A DNA stretch of 64,000 nt, from contig CAWZYM010000391.1 in NCBI GenBank assembly GCA_963966185.1, positions 248,001 to 312,000 on the forward strand, in the 5' to 3' direction. The stretch comes from Rhabditoides inermis (Eukaryota; Nematoda; Chromadorea; Rhabditida; Rhabditidae). The first letter of the stretch is position 1. Each line of letters begins with the position of its first letter. Made by a program: the position numbers and the translations under genes. The notes below the pieces were generated by a model. The model was not told where the DNA came from. It did no database searches and was given only the letters and a program-made list of their open reading frames with translations. Below, one piece after another: positions 10,580 through 21,765 of this stretch.

Positions 10580-12422
10580 ATGTCCGGCGAACCCTTCGAT
10601 ATCACCCCCAGCAACGTGAGTTTTTCTTCCATTTTGGCGGTCAAACTGGTGTAATGTTTTTGGTATCGTTGTAGTTGAGCATGTTTAATGGATATTCTCT
10701 TTGATGGTATTTGTAGTGATCGGGGTTGCTATGCCAATACGCGCGGTAATCGGCTTCCGCATAATCACTGCTGTTTGTAGGATGGTGGAGTGTTGAAGCT
10801 GATCACGAAGGAGGGAACCAGTGACGAGCGCCCGCCCCTCGGATCCTCTGTCACGGTTTGTATCAATGACTGCGATCTTACAAAACACCACTTGGTTCTC
10901 AGGTGCACTATACGGGAACCCTCCTCGATGGCACCAAGTTCGACTCGTCCCGCGACAAGAACACCCCCTTTAGCTTCAGCCTCGGACAGGGACAGGTGAG
11001 TAGCAGGAGTATGTATTGTGTTGTGATCACCAACACAAATGTGTGTTGCAGGTGATCAAGGGATGGGACATTGGAGTGGCTTCGATGCGTCGCGGTGAGA
11101 TGTGCGTGTTGACTATCGCTTCGGAGTATGCGTATGGCGCGAGCGGCAGCCCGCCCAAGATCCCACCGGGAGCCACCCTCAAGTTCGAGGTATGCACTCA
11201 TCATCGACGTGCACTCGTCATATGTTGTGTGTGCGTAGGTGGAGCTGCTCAGCTGGGCGGCCGAGGATATTTCCCCCGACCGCGACGGCAGCATCTCCCG
11301 TGAAAAGATTGTGCCCGGAGAGCATCTCGCCAACCCCAACGACACTAGCAACGTGGACGGTAAGTGTGGCGGTGTGATTGATTGGTGGATGGTTGTGTGT
11401 TGAGTGCACATCGTGGGCACCCACGAGGGCCGCGTCTTTCTGGACAAGGAGCTGTCGTTTGTGCTGGGAGAGGGTTGTGTGCACGACCTCCCCGAGGGAG
11501 TCGACCGCGCTCTCAGGAGGTTCGAGAAGGTATACACACTGGCTAGACAGCGCACAAAGACCATGCCGCTCAGGGTGAGAAGTCGAAGATTTCTCTTCGT
11601 GGCGCCCGCTTCACATATGGAGCGAATCCGCCTGCTGCTTTCAACCTGCCCCCGAATGCCCCCATCCAGTTCACAATCTTCCTCAAGGACTACGAGAAGG
11701 TATGCCTTGTTCACGTTTCGTAAATTCATTTATCATGTAGGTTCCTCACACGTGGGAGATGACGGCGGAACAGAAGCTGGAGGCGTCGAAGGCCGCCAAG
11801 GAGCGCGGAACCTTCTTCCTCCAGGTACGCGCTCATTGTCATCACTCTTGTGTTAACTATTGATTAATGCGCTGTGTTTAGTCTGGCAACATCCGCCTCG
11901 CTGTGGACAAGTACAAGCGTGTGGAGGAGATTCTGGAGTACGAGAAGACTATCTCTGACGAGGCGCAGAAGAAGGAGAGGAACGCGCTGCTGCTGGCTGC
12001 CTACCTCAACCTCGCACTCGCAGAAACGAAGAGGAACGAGCTCAACGCCGCCGTCAAGTACTGCGACAAGGTAGGAGGGAGGGACGAGTGCGTGTCTCAT
12101 TCATGTCTCATTGCAGGCTCTGGAGATGGACGCGAAGAATGTGAAGGCGTTGTACAGGAGGGCGACTGCCAAGATCACGGCCAGCGACTACGAGGACGCC
12201 AAGGCCACCCTCAAGACGATCCTCGACATCGAGCCCGACAACAAGGCGGCTCAGCAGCAGATTCTCGTCTGCCAGCAGAAGATGAAGGAGGTGGCCGAGA
12301 AGGAGAAGAAGTGCTTCCGCGGCATGTTCAGCAAGCTGGGCAGTGGAGAGGGAGAGAAGAAGGAGCAGAAGAACCCGTTCGAAGAGGCGGGTCCTAGCGG
12401 CGAGGAGCCCACGGCCGCCTAG
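10580..12422 (+). CDS. fkb-6: FKBP51/52-type peptidyl-prolyl isomerase co-chaperone
   Basis: Ten exons. The protein starts [16 protein letters not shown] domain 1 is complete: [67 protein letters not shown] and FEVELLSW. The conserved Tyr, Phe, Asp, Val-Ile, Trp and Ile-Pro residues of the active pocket are all present. Domain 2 (about 11.27-11.7 kb) is more divergent, with [20 protein letters not shown] and [14 protein letters not shown] region follows, with [57 protein letters not shown] and then [13 protein letters not shown]. The tail [11 protein letters not shown] matches this family. Known role: TPR-dependent binding of HSP-90; FKB-6 in C. elegans also affects microtubule dynamics in germ cells. 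An AATAAA at 12547 follows. Confidence 0.94.
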
Positions 12423-12546
12423 ACCCCCACTCCACCCACACCGCATGACTTGTTGATCCATTTAGGTTCATGTAGATCCTTTATCGCATGCTCTTGTGTT
12501 TTGTTTGGTGATAATGTGATTGATTTCTCGTTGGAAGTTACGGTGA

Positions 12547-12552
12547 AATAAA
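12547..12552 (+). terminator. polyadenylation signal AATAAA, fkb-6
   Basis: AATAAA about 125 bases after the fkb-6 stop codon at 12420-12422. Confidence 0.55.
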
Positions 12553-12559
12553 TAGATCT

Positions 12560-13713
12560 CTCTAATGGCTTAGTATTTGCTCGTAAACGTACTGGTTTGA
12601 AGAGTTTAGCTGATTGGAAGTGACTAGTGATGAATCGAACTGGATAGGTGTGAGATGGATGGAAAGCGGGAGCGAGACTGATTTAGCACGGCGGTTTTGG
12701 CTGACCATTGGAGTGGAAGGGATGCCGTTCCGTTGCTTCCCCCTCGAAAGAACCCCGTGACAAGCCCCCCCCCCCCACTCTCCCACCATCTTCCTTTTCG
12801 TTCTCTGATGTAGCCATCCCACTCATTAAAAAGTAGATGGACTGTGTTTTGGTAGTCACTTGCTAGACCGCAGCTTCTGTGGTTGGTGTTTGGTGTTTCC
12901 ACTATTTTGCATAGCTTTTGGATTGTCAGGATTTCGGTGAATGTCAATGTCACACGCAGCCAGCGGCTGTTTTCTATGGAATGTTCGGATAGATGCTGCC
13001 AGTGTGTGTCTGATCCTGAGAGAGGGAGAGATAGAGAGGAGAGATCATATCCGGATGTCCTTTCTATAGTGTTGTGTTGTGTGATCGGATGTTGCGTATT
13101 ATGAGAAGATGATAGATCGCTACGGTATCCTAGTAGGCACTTGTGATTGGTTGTACTGGAAGATATTCCTCTCCACCAATGTCGGCATGTGCATGTTTCG
13201 ATGTGGTGTTTTTGGTCCGATCAAATGATAGTTCACCTACCCTATCTCTCTGTCTGATATCATCGCCTCTCTTTTATCACTGATTGATTAGACCCCTGTC
13301 TGATGTTATTATTATTGATGACTGTAATGTGTAGCTGAAAGTTCAAGTTTACCGATTTCACTTTGCTGACTTTTTTGTTTCCTGTGCTTTCTGATCAAGT
13401 TCCTGATGTTCGTGCATAGTCCGCGAAGACTGAACAGTCAATTTTGGAGCGGTTCTGCCGTTTGCTGCCTCAAAAAGGCTGGTGTGTTGATGTTGTTCGT
13501 GATTGAAGAGGCGAGTGTCACATTGAATGTCACTTTCTCTGGCAGACGCTTTCTCTCAACCAGTTCTCCCCGGCAGTCCATCTACCTGTATACGTTTCCG
13601 CAGCCAGCTTCTCCTCTCTCCGTCCCCTCTCGCATTCCGTGTGTTCGTTTCAATTGATCCAAGGCCGCCGGTTATTCGCAATTTGATTCGCTCAGATCAA
13701 ACGTCGTCTCGCT
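12560..13713. other. intergenic region, no gene seen
   Basis: Between fkb-6 and the sugar transporter I see no exon with homology or a consistent splice pattern. There is a run of C near 12764-12776. The segment presumably holds the transporter promoter and any upstream leader exon. Confidence 0.5.
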
Positions 13714-16545
13714 ATGACGCGATTGGAAGCCGCTGAGAAAATGGACGGTACGTCGTGTTTTTTCTCCTGCAGTCACAAATCAGATTACTGCAGATGCAGA
13801 CCAGGAACGTCTCTCTCCCTCGCTTGTTCTCACAGCATGCATCTCTGTTCTAGCGGGAGGATTCCACTTCGGATACCAAATGAGGTACGAAGAAGGACAG
13901 AAGACATGACAGAAACTAATCCTTCAGCATCATCAATCCTATGGCGGACGTGGTGCAGGCGTTCATAACCGACGCCGTCAAGAGGTTTGTATTTACCATA
14001 TGCCTCTTTGATTCTTAAAGGAACAGGGGCGTATATGAGAACCGTGTGGTAATGAAATTTTCAAACTCACGCGAAATCATCACGCACCACGGTGCATGTA
14101 TGTTTCAGGCAAAGTTGCAAACAGGATTCGAACCCGGGCCGCGATAGTGATAGCTCAAACTCTTTTCCACTGCGCCACGCAGCTCATTGGGTCATCACTC
14201 GCAAAGACCTCTGCCCTTCCCGAGAACTGACTTCTTTGCGAAAGCGATCACAATATCGATCTGTAGATAGCAGCTCCGTGACAATGAGGCTTCCCGCCAA
14301 AACACGCATTTGAACGCCTATTTTCGTGTGGTAACGGGGACGGTTGTCGCAATTGGTGTGGTAACGCGGTAACAGCTTTGAACCGTTCTTTTCTGGTTTA
14401 CTTTGCATTGCACTGGGTCAACCAATGATACAAGGTCGAAAATAATACGCCAATGTTCCTTCAAAAGATTCTTGTAGCCAACACTCTGTGGAGCTGTCTC
14501 CGGCCACGCTGTCGTGGATCTGGGCGGCGGTGGCTGGCCTGCTGTTCATCGGAGCCACCATAGGTAGGCCGCCTCTCCCCCTACCCCTCTCAGCCACCCG
14601 CAGGAGCCCTCGCGTGTCCTCGTCTCATTCGTGTCGTCGGCAGCCGGAGGAGCGTCATGTACGCCGCCTTTGTGAGTCACACATCCACCAACCATAGTTC
14701 CTGTAACAACCTTCTCAGGTGCTGTGTATGTCGACTCCACTCACCGGCTTCTCCCACACTCTGCATTCGGCGGAACTCTTCATAGCGAGCAGACTCGTGT
14801 CGGGCATCGGAGTCGGTCTGGGAATCACCGCGAACAGCGTCTTTCTCACCGAGATCAGTCCGAGTGAGTCCAATCGGCCCGTTTCGCACGTGCATTACCC
14901 ATTTTCAGACAAGTACCGCGGTCACATCAATTCGTTCGCCGGATTCAGCTGCAATATTGGGTACGCATCGCAAATTTATGCTTATTCATACAACTTATAC
15001 TTATAACTTATACGCGAACTTACACTACATGTTGATGAAAAAACAGTTTTTCAGCTTCATCCTAGCATCTGCCTTGGGAATGCCGTCGGTGTTCGGATCG
15101 GAGACGCTGTGGCCAGTGTCGTTCTACATAGAAGCCGCGCCTGCACTCGTATGCAACCAGTACAATAACCGTTTCGAACTTTATTATATAGATCGCCCTC
15201 GTATCTTCTCTTCTCGTCTTCCACGACTCTCCGGTGTTCCTCATGCAACGCGGAGACAGCAGACGGTAATATTGGGAATCATGGTTTTTGAATCGTGCAT
15301 CTCTCCAGGTGTCGCCTCTCCTTGTCGTTCTACTCTCGCGGGGTGGATGTGGACGTGGAATTGCAGCAGCTCAAGGCGCAGCTGCTGCAGAGGAAGCACT
15401 CGAACGATCGGTGCGACGGGGAGGAGGCGATGCATCTGTGGAGGCATCGGTGGGTCGCCGTCTCCCGCACCCTCACCCCTCCCATCCTCTGCAGGGTCAC
15501 CCGCCGCGCCCTCCTCCTCTCCGTCGTCCTCAACGTCGCCGTCGCCTTCTCCGGAATCGCAGCCATGTCCTTCTTCGGTACCTTCCTCCTGCAGAGCATG
15601 GGATTCAGGTAAGTCCAAGCAAAAAAAGAGGAGGTTTTTTTTATGAAGCCATATCCCATGTTCAGTGAGGCTTCTGCGTCCCTCGCTAACTGTCTGTCTT
15701 CATTCTCGGGAACGGCGGGAGCGGTGTGTGCCATGTGGACAGTGGATAGGGTGAGTGCTCGCCTACTCTCCACTCACCCACTCTCTCTGCCTTGCAGATC
15801 GGCCGCCGTCTGCTGATCGTGGGTTCTCTGCTGGCTCTCGCTGCCATCAACACGGCTATGATGATGCTCGTCGCCACATTCAACGCCACACAGGTGCGAG
15901 ACTTTTTGTTTTTGTTTAGCCAGTTGAATTTTTGACGAGAAAAAAATATGATTCTCGGATTACGACGACGTGTATCAGAACTGTCGATGCAACTAACCAT
16001 TTCAGGAAATCCGTATCGGCTACGCTTTTCTGCTGCTCTTCATCGCCTTTCTGTTCGTGTTCAGGTAGACTTCCATGTGGGATATGTGCGTTACCCATGT
16101 GTTCAGTGCCGGCATCTCGCCTACAGCGCTGTTCATTGGAGCGGAACTGGCCCCGCCCGCCGCCAGAGCACAAGTACAGGTAGATCAACAGGTACAAGTG
16201 GCGATCTACACATAATTATTTCAGGCCCTCTCTGTCACTGCTCAGTACATTTGTTGCTTTCTCTCGCCCCTTCTCTACTATCCACTCAGAGCTGCCGGTG
16301 AGGGTTCTTCTCAAAATGCACGTAGTTTCATCTTTTTGCAGCCGGTTCTCTCTCATTTCTCGTCTTCATCATTCCGCTCACTGCATCCGCCGTCTTCTTT
16401 TCCAGGTGGGCGTGGTTTGTGGGGGCGTGTCCTAATTGTTTACAGGGAGCTTCCGGAGACATGTGGTAAGAACAGCCGTGAGATCGCGACCGAACTGGCG
16501 AATGGGAGTGGAGGAGGAGGAGAGAGGAGAACGGAGGTCATTTGA
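13714..16545 (+). CDS. SLC2-type (GLUT-like) sugar transporter, MFS
   Basis: Eighteen short exons splice in frame to about 480 residues with twelve hydrophobic segments. The start MTRLEAAEKMDD leads into TM1 LTACISVLAGGFHFGYQM, which carries the GG.xFGY pattern of sugar porters. Further signatures are ASRLVSGIGVGLGI (TM4), KYRGHINSFAGF (cytosolic loop), FHDSPVFLMQRGDSR (the S/P-R-F/Y-L loop equivalent), VTRRALLLSVVLN..FSG, the second-half loop DRIGRRLLIVGS, and ELPETCGKNSREI, corresponding to the PETKG motif after TM12. The last exon (about 16446-16545) ends in a Gly/Glu/Arg tail and TGA. The substrate cannot be told from sequence; hexose is the family default. The intron between exons 3 and 4 (about 13985-14475) carries a tRNA-like relic. 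Confidence 0.88.
14112..14183 (-). tRNA. tRNA-like Pol III relic (pseudo-tRNA or tRNA-derived SINE)
   Basis: On the minus strand the segment begins GCTGCGTGGCGCAGTGG, giving an A box (TGGCGCAGTGG), and about 40 bases later has a perfect B box, GGTTCGAATCC. The acceptor and T stems pair only partly, so it is unlikely to be a working tRNA. It lies in an intron of the sugar transporter, antisense to it. Confidence 0.55.
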
Positions 16546-16823
16546 ATGCATTCAAATATTTTGTAGTTCAAAGATGTATTGATTACATGTAAACAAATAC
16601 AATACACATATTTTAATACTTATATTTACCTTTTTTTTCCTCGGTTTACTGCTTTAGAAAAGTATTTAGCTCTCAAAATGTGCTTGAATTCTCGGAAAAT
16701 TTCTAATAAACGTTCATTGAATATGGTCACGGATCACTAAAACTTTGTTACGAATGTGTTGCTTGATTTTTCTGAGTGAGTGTTCGTTAGATGTGTATGG
16801 CATTTGCATGACTGGCTTGCTCC

Positions 16824-17540
16824 CTATCTGCCTGCGATGTCCGCTTGTCCTTCTGCGCCGTATCCAAACCGTGCACCGACGAGTTGTTCACCGAGTTCCT
16901 TAAAGTAAAGAAGCTAATTGTATTATATATGTTCATTCAAAATTGGAACAATACAGAGAACATTATCATGGTCCCTGTGCAAAGATGACACGCGAATTTG
17001 CGAACAGTTCCATTTATTGAAACGGAAACGGAACTACGATTCTCACCTCAGCATGCTCGTGTGCCCGGCCAGCTTGGAGCGGAGGAGCTTGCGACTCCTT
17101 GTTGTAGTAGAACGTGATCATCCTGGATGAAATGTATACTCCCTTGTTCCTCCCCCTTCCCTCACCCATCCACCCCTGCCAGCCCCGCCCACAGACACGA
17201 GGTGAGAGAGAACTTGGCGAGTCTGCTGTCGAAGAACGGAGACACATAGAAGTAGATGACGAGTTCCCCAAAGAACGCAGTCGCTTGGAGACACGCCTGC
17301 AACAGCTGCATCGACTCCGATCTATATATATGGAATATGGTCATCTCACCTGCTACACGAAGTTGATCTGCAGCTTCTGCATTGCTGTCTGCTGTGCGTT
17401 GTCGTTGGTCTGAAAAAAGGAACATTAATTTCACCACAACCGATGGCAGTTCATACTGGGTTTTTGGAGAGAACTTCGCAGAGATATTCGAGAACTCACG
17501 ACGAAAGAGAGCGTCCCAGCTATGAGATGCTCCTGAATCT
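16824..17540 (-). CDS. 3' part of a nematode serpentine receptor, possibly a gene fragment
   Basis: Spliced minus-strand segments give MQKLQINF (17370-17410), then a TM6-like stretch QATAFFGELVIYFYVSPFF (about 17235-17295) and a TM7-like stretch LAKFSLTSCLWAGLAGVDG joined to MITFYYNKES (about 17090-17220). The ending VDGMI.FYYNKE is typical of Srx/Srsx-like nematode receptors. A possible upstream exon near 17505-17540 encodes QEHLIAGTLSFV. I could not find exons for TM1-TM5, so this may be a truncated gene or one with an unresolved N terminus. The cytoplasmic tail is open in two frames, one ending at 16824 and the other at 16787; see findings. Confidence 0.5.
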
Positions 17541-18569
17541 GCATGATAGGTTGGTGTCATTCACATCCTATGTTCCTCCTCTTTTATACTCAACTTTTTT
17601 TTGCTTTTTGCAACCAGCTTCATGTAATTCTAATAAACGGTTTTAGCTTGACATACGGTATGTATTCACTTTGCTCGAATGTCGCGGAGTGCCATTTACG
17701 CATTGTTGTAAACAGGACTCTGTCAACGTCGCTCAACAGTTTTGGCATTTGTTACTCGTTTAGTCTACTTTTATCTATGTGTGTGCAAAAAAGCAAAACG
17801 TGCAAAGTTTGCAGACTGACTGTTGAACGTTGGTCTAGTGATTAGCGTCTGTGATGTCTCCATTCCTTTTACGCCTTACAGTTACAGTATTTTTTTTTAC
17901 ATGCCACAACTCGATGCGTGACCCCACTCCCACGTTCAGCCTCGGTGATCTGTCAACGGCCTCGGCAGACTGTCAAGATTGTGATTACCAAGAACAATCT
18001 TCACAATCACAATCAGCAAATCAGCACTATGTCGCAGCAGCAAATCGGTTCAGTTTGCCTAACCCACAAGATTTTCAGAGACAAATTGTTTATGTGGATT
18101 CTCTTTTTTTCCTAAAAAAATTAAAATCATTCATAGAAATATTTCTGCAGACGAATTTCAGAAACCACAGAAATAGCAAAATCCGTTCACTACTCTCCTT
18201 TACATATCCATGAGGAAAGCGTAGCTGATCCTGAAGAAATGTCAAACTACGAAATGCCAAAATATGCTCTTTGCACTGTTCAGTCGCCATTTATTAATAA
18301 CAGAACAACATTTGCAGTAGAAAGTTCGAAAAGTTCATGATGCCACTCACACGCATGATTCATTCGAAGATTCTCCATAACAAACTAACTAACTAACTAA
18401 TAAGCGTAAAAAAACGCAAACATTATTTTGAATGCTTTGACAATTTCCCCACACTGCATTACCATAAAATCATCGCTTTGTCATTTCATTGTCAGCCTTC
18501 CCTCCTGTTTGCGCGAAACCATCGTCACTCGCCTGCGCACACCCGCGGGGGACGGACGCCCCTGCGACC
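17541..18569. other. intergenic region, no gene supported
   Basis: The region is AT-rich in its left half and contains a CTAA run near 18380. A plus-strand open frame at 17851-18213 has no recognisable content. The 5' leader of the next gene is expected just upstream of 18570. Confidence 0.45.
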
Positions 18570-19475
18570 ATGAGGTAGCCTTCCCCCCTCCCTCCCTCCC
18601 CCTCACCCCCTCCTGCAGCGAGTACTTCCCCGACCCGGACAGCCCTCCCCTCTCATCCGCCTCATCCACCGACGACGTTCGCTCCGATTACGCTGACGGG
18701 GTACGAGAGAATTCAGAGTACCGTATACCTAACCTCTTCAGGCTAACAACGCGGGCACTCACTCCGAGTACGAGGAGGACAGGGAGAGGGTGGAGAAGAG
18801 GGAGAAGAAGAAGCACCGCAGTCTCATCGACAAAACGGTCGGCAGGGCCAAGGCCAAGGTGTGCCGCGAGTACTGTATGGCTACTGTAGCTACCGTATAG
18901 GTGGTGGCGTTTTTTGACCGCAAGGAGGAGGCGCGTCGCATTCGCCGCGATCGTCGCGAGGAGATGCGCAAGGATGTAGGTTCAGTTAAAACAACTCACC
19001 GGATTACTGTAACTACAGTATACGTAATTCAGGACGTGGTCGAGCGCATGATCCAGACGGTTGTCGACGGCCGCTCTCTCGACGACATCCTCGCCAAGCA
19101 GGAGAGGGACGTGAGTATCGATCGGATATCGATTGTTGATCGATTGTTTGTCAGGTGGACGTGATGTACCCAGCGTCGAAGCGCGCCAAGCACCCGGAAC
19201 AGGCGGAGATGTGGGAGGCGGAGATGACGTGGCGGAGGAACGTGGCCCGCATCATGTGCGCCTATCGGGAGGGGCGTCGCGCGGAGAAGGAGAAGGAGAA
19301 GGAGGAGATGCGGGCTGCTGCGATGCGGGAGGGCGAGCAGATGCAGGAGAAGCAGTTCTGGCAGACGTACAACCGGCAGAGGGAGGAGCAGCTGTACCGA
19401 GAGGAGCTGGAGGAGGAGGAGCGACAGCGCCTGCTCGGCACGTGGAAGCCGCCCACGGACGAGGACGACGACTAA
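18570..19475 (+). CDS. Highly charged coiled-coil protein, unrecognised
   Basis: The likely start is ATGAG at 18570-18574, directly followed by a GT donor, so the first coding exon has only five coding bases. Exon 2 (18619-18700) reads EYFPDPDSPPLSSASSTDD, acidic and Ser/Pro-rich. Exon 3 (about 18742-18860) is rich in Glu/Lys/Arg (ERVEKREKKKHRSLIDK). Exon 4 carries FFDRKEEARRIRRDRREEM. Exon 5 carries VVERMIQTVVDGRSLDDIL. Exon 6 (about 19155-19475) forms a long Glu/Arg coiled coil with WEAEMTWRRNVARIM and ends LLGTWKPPTDEDDD. The total is roughly 250 residues with no signal peptide or membrane segment. I do not recognise the family. The unbroken splicing across six exons makes a real gene likely. 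Confidence 0.7.
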
Positions 19476-19672
19476 CAACTAACAACATCGCACACGCAAC
19501 GAAAACACAACAAGAATTCCCTTAATTTTTTTTACAACGTATTACTCGTACTCGGTAGTTAAGAATCGGCAGGAATACAAGGAATACATATGAATTAATG
19601 TTTATGCACTTGCATAATAAAGAGTACAATAAAGCAGTTTGAAAGTGGTTGTTGGGTGTTGAGGTTAGGAGT

Positions 19673-20262
19673 TCATAGCCAAGGGCTGTTTCGTTGTACT
19701 TGTATGCCGGGGTAGAGGGTGCGAGTGGGTGTGGGGAGGGGGCGACCGACGCGCGAGCCGTGGAAGTACACTCGCCACGGCGCGGGGCAACACACCACCT
19801 GCACACACTGAAATACACACACATTCACAACGCATTTGCATAGAATATACTAACCAAATCGATGAGAAGCATAAGAATCCAGAAGTTGGTGGCGCATCGC
19901 AGGAATTCGAGCCCTCGCCAGTTTGTGTGATCCGTGGTTCGACTGAGGTGAATGGGATTGGAGCGAGTGTGGATGACGTGTGCGTATCCGAGACGGGACG
20001 CCGTCTTTCCCAGCTGGTTGTGGTAGTAGTCGAAAGAGAAGAGAGACAGTGTGTAGGCGACGAAGAGAGTGTAGCAGACCCTTCGGAGGAATGTCATCGT
20101 GGAGGAAGCAGAGAAGAAGACTCGAATGCGAGTGTGCAGGCACACACAACTAATGTATAGTATTCATGCATTCAAGTAGCACTACTCATTGGAGAAGAAT
20201 ATGGAGCATAGCCAGAGGCATGCAGTTGTATGAGCGCGAAACACATAGTTGATGAGCTAGGT
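19673..20262 (-). CDS. Small multi-pass membrane protein, unrecognised
   Basis: Three minus-strand exons can be joined. The first (about 20188-20262) encodes NYVFRAHTTACLWLCSIFFSN. The second (about 19857-20128) encodes FFSASSTMTFLRRVCYTLFV and AYTLSLFSFDYYHNQLGK, a polar stretch with HVIHTRSNPIHLSRTTDHTN, and the hydrophobic CATNFWILMLLIDL. The third (about 19673-19795) encodes VVCCPAPWRVYFHGSRVG and a Pro/Arg-rich tail ending NSPWL and TGA. Two or three membrane helices are likely. The start codon is not resolved, and whether it belongs to the neighbouring membrane-protein cluster is unclear. Confidence 0.45.
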
Positions 20263-20883
20263 CAGAATGTCAGTAACTAAAAACGTCACGATTTTGTTGT
20301 TGCTTCCTTTTTGGTTCCGGGTTATGTGATATTCAGGAATATGAGCAAGAGATAATTCCCGCACACGAAAATCACGTTGGCATGTTGTGAATTATCTCGT
20401 CAAGTTGCGGGGCGATAAGTGGTGACAAGCTATGAGGGCAACTAGTGTAAATTTTTAATGATAAGACGATCACGAGAATCTTCCAAAGGACATTCTTTCA
20501 TGACACAACAATACTTTTACCATATATCATCTAAATGTCACCTTCACCACCTAATTATCGCCTCTTATGAGGTCTTTTCCGCGTGCAATCTCAATGTTTG
20601 GTCGTTTGTGTGTGTACCGGGAATGTGCTCTAGGCTGCAGCGAATTGCAAGTCGTTGTGTGTACAAGTGGCAATAATTTATTTACAGTGTCTCGTAGTAG
20701 GGACCACAATGAGAATTTTAGAAGTTTGGATGTGGTATAGCAGTTTGTATAATAATGTAGATCGTTTCAAGCTGATTTCGAAAATATATAATGTTCATAG
20801 GGTTCATCGTTCACATTGCGCTCTAATTCCGCGCGGCGCGCGCGCACCCGAGCGCTCGCTCACACAGGGAAAGTGCGACAGAG

Positions 20884-20913
20884 GGCGGCTAGATCAAAGC
20901 ACTGATGACGTCA
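20884..20913 (+). promoter_or_regulatory. composite element with CRE palindrome, copy 1
   Basis: GGCGGCTAGATCAAAG is followed by a short spacer and TGACGTCA, the full cAMP-response element palindrome bound by CREB/ATF bZIP factors. The same pairing recurs at 21039-21067 in the same orientation. Confidence 0.45.
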
Positions 20914-21038
20914 TTAATAGTTAATTTATGAATATAGTCGTTTCTAATAGTAGCACTACGCTTTGTGAGTATAATCAATCAGCACTCGATGAATTACGTC
21001 TCTTATGACACCATTTTTCATTACTCATTTTTGGCAAT

Positions 21039-21067
21039 GGCGGCTAGATCAAAGAAATATGACGTCA
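21039..21067 (+). promoter_or_regulatory. composite element with CRE palindrome, copy 2
   Basis: CGGCTAGATCAAAG and TGACGTCA again, with a shorter spacer than in copy 1. The copies are about 155 bases apart in the region between the membrane-protein genes. Confidence 0.45.
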
Positions 21068-21765
21068 TCATATCACTCTTTATCGATTTTCAATACTTTA
21101 CGGGGCACGTTTTCCCATAAATCGAATACCGTTGGAATCAGCGCGGAAGGGCGAATCGTTCTACGCTAATTAGAGCAAGTAACGCGTCCAGTCAGAAAAT
21201 GTTACATGATTTCGACACAAAATCTACACCTCACGTTGCGGTCCCTAGTCTCGTAGTCAACAGGGCGGTGAGATCAGTGGGGGAAGGGGGGCGTCTATTG
21301 GTTCATGGCAGCGAGGATCGCCCGTCCCGGCACTGAAGGATAGAGACGCTCCGAGATGTGCCTCAAACAACAATGTACAATTGTGTACTAGTCATCCTCG
21401 AAATAAAGTTTGAAAAATTCTAATGTGTATTCTGTGGGTATCGAAGGAAGACACCACTCGCACTCGCTACAGTAATCGCACACTATGGCATCACATGGTA
21501 GAAGTATAATAAGAAAGTGAACCCGTGACTCCGAAACGTTTCCATTGTCTAGACAGTGAGTACATGTTTTCCCTAGGCGGCCCTCCCCCGCCTCCCTACT
21601 GACCAAACAATTATGGGCACATTGTGAATGTTTCTTTTGTTTATCGTAAATGGCTCGCCCGCTTATTATTGTGTAAGGAAATAACCAGCTTGTTCGCTGA
21701 CAGTGAAAATACACAAATACACAAAACAGAATAAAAATGATATGAGAAACGGCTCACCTTTTGAG

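Larger units (their letters stand above)
20263..21765. other. intergenic region with duplicated CRE-type element
   Basis: No coding exon is supported in this 1.5-kb stretch. Its notable content is a pair of composite elements at 20884-20913 and 21039-21067, each pairing GGCGGCTAGATCAAAG or a one-base variant with a palindromic TGACGTCA. Confidence 0.5.

Noticed and set aside
14112..14183. A working tRNA gene
   Set aside because: A and B boxes are present, but acceptor and T stems have too many mismatches for a confident functional call.
15241..15618. A minus-strand open frame opposite the sugar transporter
   Set aside because: It runs antisense to well-supported transporter exons and shows shadow composition.
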